Assembly (NCBI GenBank): GCA_051027215.1 | Contig: JBPCXR010000247.1 | Coordinates: 25,900 to 89,899, forward strand | DNA length: 64,000 nt | Direction of reading: 5' to 3' | From: CALHVX01 sp051027215 | Lineage (GTDB): Bacteria > Pseudomonadota > Gammaproteobacteria > Pseudomonadales > Azotimanducaceae | Shown: positions 60,658 through 64,000 of the stretch, piece after piece | Numbering within the stretch: the first letter of the stretch is position 1 | Layout: each line of letters starts with the position of its first letter | Position numbers and translations under genes: made by a program | Notes under the pieces: generated by a model | The model's input: only the letters and a program-made list of their open reading frames with translations | Databases searched by the model: none | Told to the model about the DNA's origin: nothing

Positions 60658-61461
60658 ATGGTGGCAAGCTGCGTGCTGAGGCAATCTCAGATCATGCAGA
60701 CGCAGCGTATGATCTCAGCAAAAGCCTCGATAACGCCTGTAACCAAGGCACCTTCAAAAAGGGCCCAGGGGAATAAACGTTGCCTGAATTGTCCGAATAG
60801 GTCCGCTTGTATTGCCGCCGAACTGGATCGAGAGCGGCTCATGCTGCTGCCAGAGATACTATCCTGCTCAGAAGTGCTCAAGCCTGGCAGTCACCTGTTC
60901 CGGCCGGGTGACCCGGCCGACGTCCAGTACCACGTGCGCTCGGGAGCGCTAAAAACCTATGCGCTGAATGCCCAGGGTGACGAGCGCGTCACCGGTTTCT
61001 ACTTGCCCGGTGAGGTACTTAGTAACAGCCAGATCGAAGGCCGGCGCCGAGAGGGCGCAATCGCCTTGGAAACTGCCACGGTCTGCCGCTTGCGGCTGCA
61101 GGACGTCGGGCGCTTGCAGGATGTGGCTGCTCTGCCAATGCTCATGACCAAGCTCTCCCAGCGAGAAACGCTGTTAACCGAACATCAGCTGAACCTTGCC
61201 GGAACCGCCTCGTTGCCTCGGTTTGTGGGCTTTTGCCTGCAATACAGTGCTCGCCTGGCCAAGCTTGGTCGTTGTTCCCAGCACCTGCCCTTGCCGATGA
61301 GTCGAACCGATATCGCCAGCTATCTGGGCATGACCCTGGAATCCTTATCCAGGGTTTGCGCCAAACTCAGCAAGGGCGGTTTGTTGCTGGCACAGCCTAA
61401 AGAAATGCAACTACTAGACCGACCGGCACTAGAAGCGCTGGCAGTCCCAGGAACGTACTAG
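60658..61461 (+). CDS. FNR/ANR-type oxygen-sensing transcriptional regulator
   Basis: A CRP/FNR-family activator-repressor. The N-terminal cluster region has CLNCPNRSAC (Cys42, 45, 51), with the same spacing as C20, C23 and C29 of E. coli FNR, and the fourth cysteine, matching C122, is in ALETATVCRLRL (Cys143). The cyclic-nucleotide-like domain contains YHVRSGALKTYAL and GDERVTGFYLPGE. The C-terminal helix-turn-helix MSRTDIASYLGMTLESLSR keeps the E--SR residues that read TTGAT half-sites. It should sense oxygen with a [4Fe-4S] cluster. Three in-frame ATGs (60658, 60694, 60709) are possible; if the FNR box activates this gene, a later one is more likely. dinB follows 28 bp later. Confidence 0.93.
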   Translation: MVASCVLRQSQIMQTQRMISAKASITPVTKAPSKRAQGNKRCLNCPNRSACIAAELDRERLMLLPEILSCSEVLKPGSHLFRPGDPADVQYHVRSGALKTYALNAQGDERVTGFYLPGEVLSNSQIEGRRREGAIALETATVCRLRLQDVGRLQDVAALPMLMTKLSQRETLLTEHQLNLAGTASLPRFVGFCLQYSARLAKLGRCSQHLPLPMSRTDIASYLGMTLESLSRVCAKLSKGGLLLAQPKEMQLLDRPALEALAVPGTY

Positions 61462-61489
61462 CCGGCCTTCTGCAGTTCTATACTGGGCC

Positions 61490-62749
61490 ATGACTTCTAC
61501 CTGGCCCAAGGTCATCGCCCACGCCGATCTCGATGCGTTTTACGCCTCGGTGGAGCAGCTGGACGATCCTGCGCTGCGAGGCCAACCGGTGATCGTAGGT
61601 CCAAACAGTCGCAGAGGAGTGGTGCTAACTGCCAGCTACGAGGCCCGCCCGTTCCGCGTGGGTAGCGCGATGCCTATGGCAGAAGCGCTGCGCCGGTGTC
61701 CAGGAGCCGTGGTGGTGGCACCCCGCTTTGATCGCTACACCGAGCTGTCTGCCAAAGTGATGGCGGTGTTTCGCAACTTCTCACCCGAAGTGGAAGCCAT
61801 CAGCCTGGATGAAGCCTTTTTAAACATGACCGGCACCGAACATTTGTTCGGTCTGCCAGCAGAAATGGCGGAGCAGTTGCGCGCCGAAGTAAGAGATGCC
61901 ACTGGTGGGTTGACGATTTCTGTCGGGGTCTCCGGAACCAAGTATGTGGCAAAGGTTGCCAGCGGCTATCGCAAACCCGACGCCGTGACCATAGTCGCGC
62001 CGGAGCAGGCGCAGAGTTGGCTGGCACCCCAGTCAGTCAGTCGGCTCTGGGGTGCCGGCCCAAAAACCCAGGCCCGCCTCGAGCAGGCGGGCTATGCGAC
62101 CATCGGTGATCTCGCGGCTGCCGGCGAGCAGTCCCTGGTGGCACAGTTTGGTGCTCTTGGCGGGCGTTTTCATGCCTTGGCCCATGGTCGCGACCCTCGC
62201 CGAGTGGCCACCGCGCGCCGAGTCAAGTCCATCAGCTCCGAGCGCACGTTGAATCAGGACCTGGTGGCGCGCGCGGATCTTAGTGCGCATCTGCGGCGTT
62301 CGGCAGATCGGCTGGGGAAGCGCCTGCGGGCCAAACAGTGGTTGGCAGGTGGGGTACGCGTAAAACTAAAAACCACAGATTTTCAAACCTTTACAAGGCA
62401 AAGGTCGATCCAACCTACGGATTCGGCAGCGGCTTTGCACGCCTTCGCTTTGGATTTGCTAGGTCAGTTCGAGCACCCGGGTCCGTTTCGCTTAGTCGGG
62501 CTCGGTAGCTTCGACCTGCAACGAGCAGAAACAGCGCCGCAATTGGATCTGTTTGCCCAGCCCGGTGCGGATGGCGCTGATCCAGCGCGCACCCGGCGGC
62601 AGTTGGAGGCCGTCATCGATGACCTGGAAGCGCGCTTCGGCGAGGGCGCAGTGCGCCGCGCCCGTGATCTGTCCGATGCAACCGTGCTGCGCACCGGCAT
62701 TAACCTGGACTTCGAAACTGACGCAGAGCCTGGCGGCTCAGACGATTAG
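61490..62749 (+). CDS. dinB: DNA polymerase IV
   Basis: A 419-residue Y-family translesion polymerase. Catalytic motifs are AHADLDAFYASVEQL (metal aspartates) and SLDEAFLN. GYRKPDAVTIV and the helix-hairpin-helix region (SRLWGAGPKTQARLEQAG) follow, and the little-finger domain contains RRSADRLGKRLRAK. The beta-clamp-binding motif QLDLF is present near residue 360, after which an unusual 50-residue acidic tail (ADPARTRRQLEAVIDDLEARFG) continues. No SOS box was noticed upstream, so regulation is unclear. It is preceded by the oxygen sensor on the same strand. Confidence 0.94.
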   Translation: MTSTWPKVIAHADLDAFYASVEQLDDPALRGQPVIVGPNSRRGVVLTASYEARPFRVGSAMPMAEALRRCPGAVVVAPRFDRYTELSAKVMAVFRNFSPEVEAISLDEAFLNMTGTEHLFGLPAEMAEQLRAEVRDATGGLTISVGVSGTKYVAKVASGYRKPDAVTIVAPEQAQSWLAPQSVSRLWGAGPKTQARLEQAGYATIGDLAAAGEQSLVAQFGALGGRFHALAHGRDPRRVATARRVKSISSERTLNQDLVARADLSAHLRRSADRLGKRLRAKQWLAGGVRVKLKTTDFQTFTRQRSIQPTDSAAALHAFALDLLGQFEHPGPFRLVGLGSFDLQRAETAPQLDLFAQPGADGADPARTRRQLEAVIDDLEARFGEGAVRRARDLSDATVLRTGINLDFETDAEPGGSDD

Positions 62750-62777
62750 CGCTCCCCGCGGGATTGCGCCAACGCGG

Positions 62778-62783
62778 TATAAT
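62778..62783 (+). promoter_or_regulatory. -10 element of the methylmalonyl-CoA mutase promoter
   Basis: A perfect TATAAT lies 28 bases before the ATG of the mutase gene. No good -35 is seen 16-18 bp upstream, so an activator or other contact may be needed. The transcript would start near 62790. Confidence 0.5.
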
Positions 62784-62811
62784 CACAGCCTTTGTGAACG
62801 CGAGATTTTCC

Positions 62812-64000
62812 ATGTCAGATGCGCCAAACGGTGAGTCCGAACAAGCCCAATGGCAGGCATTGGCAGAAAAAGAGCTGCGTGGGAAGCCACTACCAGACCT
62901 GACCTGGCAGAGCCCGGAAGGGATCGACATCAAGCCTCTGTATACCCAGGCCGACCTTGAGGGCCTAGAAGACGTCGATACGCTGCCCGGGCTCGCGCCG
63001 TTCAAACGCGGTCCTCGAGCGACCATGTATACCAACCGGCCGTGGACCATTCGGCAGTACGCGGGGTTTTCCACGGCAGAAGAGTCCAATGCTTTTTACC
63101 GTGAGAATCTGAAGGCGGGTCAGAAGGGCTTGTCGGTGGCCTTTGATCTGGCCACTCACCGTGGTTTCGATTCAGATCATCCACGGGTATCCGGTGATGT
63201 GGGTATGGCCGGGGTTGCCATCGATTCAGTGGAAGACATGAAGATCCTGTTCGAAGGGATTCCGCTGGATCAGATGTCAGTGTCCATGACCATGAACGGT
63301 GCGGTGCTGCCTGTGCTCGCCGGTTACGTAGTCGCAGCCGAGGAACAGGGCGTTGCTCAGGCAGAGCTCGCTGGCACCATTCAGAACGATATTCTTAAAG
63401 AGTTCATGGTGCGTAACACTTACATCTACCCGCCGGAGCCAAGCATGCGGGTGGTGGCGGACATCATTGGCTATACCGCCAATCATATGCCGCGTTTTAA
63501 TTCGATCTCGATCTCCGGATACCACATGCAGGAAGCCGGCGCGAACAACGTGCAAGAGGTGGCCTTCACCTTGGCAGACGGCTTGGAATACGTTCGCGCG
63601 GCGATAGCCACCGGCCAGGATGTCGATAAGTTCGCGCCGCGCCTGTCGTTCTTCTTCTGCATCGGCATGAACTTCTTCATGGAAGTGGCAAAGTTACGGG
63701 CAGCGCGAGTGTTGTGGCATGAGTTGATGAGCCAATTCGAGCCCAAGAACCCGGCATCGCTGATGCTGAGAACCCATTGTCAGACCAGCGGCGTTTCGCT
63801 GCAGGAGCAAGATCCTTATAACAACGTGGTACGTACTACCATCGAAGCCCTGGCCGCGGTGTTGGGTGGGACTCAGAGCTTGCATACCAATGCGCTAGAT
63901 GAGGCCATCGCTTTACCGACGCCGTTCTCCGCGCGCATCGCCAGAAACACGCAGATCATCATTGCTGAGGAATCGCAGGTCACCAGGACTGTGGATCCAC
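62812..64000 (+). CDS. Methylmalonyl-CoA mutase large subunit (partial, 3' end outside window)
   Basis: The first 396 residues of a B12-dependent mutase that interconverts methylmalonyl-CoA and succinyl-CoA. It begins MSDAPNGESEQAQWQALAEK and shows family sequence such as RGPRATMYTNRPWTIRQYAG, FDLATHRGFDSDHPRVSGDV and SVSMTMNGAVLPVLAGYV, then FDKFAPRLSFFFCIGMNFFM-like text (VDKFAPRLSFFFCIGMNFFM) with the substrate-binding region RTHCQTSGVSL. The B12-binding domain lies outside the window. It suggests propionate, odd-chain or branched-chain acid use, which fits the beta-oxidation genes earlier in the window. Confidence 0.94.
   Translation, partial: MSDAPNGESEQAQWQALAEKELRGKPLPDLTWQSPEGIDIKPLYTQADLEGLEDVDTLPGLAPFKRGPRATMYTNRPWTIRQYAGFSTAEESNAFYRENLKAGQKGLSVAFDLATHRGFDSDHPRVSGDVGMAGVAIDSVEDMKILFEGIPLDQMSVSMTMNGAVLPVLAGYVVAAEEQGVAQAELAGTIQNDILKEFMVRNTYIYPPEPSMRVVADIIGYTANHMPRFNSISISGYHMQEAGANNVQEVAFTLADGLEYVRAAIATGQDVDKFAPRLSFFFCIGMNFFMEVAKLRAARVLWHELMSQFEPKNPASLMLRTHCQTSGVSLQEQDPYNNVVRTTIEALAAVLGGTQSLHTNALDEAIALPTPFSARIARNTQIIIAEESQVTRTVDP

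Noticed and set aside
1..64000. CRISPR array, insertion sequence or prophage
   Set aside because: No regularly spaced repeats, transposase, integrase or phage structural genes were seen; genes are packed housekeeping or metabolic genes throughout.

Overview
This window is a stretch of bacterial chromosome, most likely from a free-living aerobic or facultative gammaproteobacterium, possibly of the marine Pseudomonadales/OMG type. The support is conserved gammaproteobacterial gene order: valS-holC-pepA facing lptF-lptG; queA-tgt-yajC-secD-secF with suhB and trmJ; iscR-iscS followed by ndk-rlmN-pilF-rodZ-hisS-yfgM-bamB-der; and xseA facing guaB-guaA. The lineage below class level is inference. 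No phage, insertion sequence, CRISPR array or rRNA was seen. Gene density is very high, and no gap between genes exceeds 300 bases.

Layout. 1-4.2 kb: a partial TauE/SafE-type permease, a LysR regulator, a GST-like protein and a GMC oxidoreductase. 4.2-9.5 kb: hemH, a hisH-hisF pair with an unusual HisF, a quinone oxidoreductase and an acyl-CoA synthetase. 9.5-17.4 kb: valS, a small acidic protein, holC and pepA, opposed to the LPS exporter permeases lptF and lptG, then an RDD membrane protein. 17.4-21.0 kb: a translationally coupled thiolase-like and enoyl-CoA hydratase/3-hydroxyacyl-CoA dehydrogenase pair (beta-oxidation). 21.1-27.8 kb: a secreted, very basic protein of unknown function, then a surface-protein sorting cassette. 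The cassette is a histidine kinase and OmpR-type regulator, divergent from an exosortase fused to an EpsI-like domain and its probable dedicated substrate, a VIT/von Willebrand A protein ending in a PEP-CTERM-type signal. 27.8-30.8 kb: a four-gene Rieske oxygenase cluster from its own promoter. 30.8-32.3 kb: an Asp/Glu-tailed mini-protein, an aspartoacylase-like hydrolase and tRNA-Leu(CAA). 32.4-49.3 kb: queuosine, Sec, tRNA-modification, Fe-S, pilus, rod-shape, BamB and Der housekeeping genes. 49.4-59.2 kb: a LytM peptidase, xseA, guaB, guaA, tadA and purL. 59.2-64 kb: a deletion remnant of a short-chain fatty-acid transporter gene, a cupin protein, ompW divergent from an FNR-type oxygen sensor with a perfect FNR box between them, dinB, and the start of methylmalonyl-CoA mutase.

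Most notable. (1) The exosortase/VIT-vWA/two-component cassette at 21.7-27.8 kb has the architecture known from the proteobacterial dedicated-sortase systems, but with an exosortase and a PEP-CTERM tail in place of a sortase and its signal. (2) The isc operon is reduced to iscR-iscS, and this IscS lacks the C-terminal tail used to bind IscU. (3) A fused N- and C-terminal remnant of an atoE-like gene lies just after purL. (4) An FNR box sits about 41 bp upstream of the predicted ompW transcription start. (5) The HisF belongs to a divergent sequence type. These are readings by eye; homology searches were not run.
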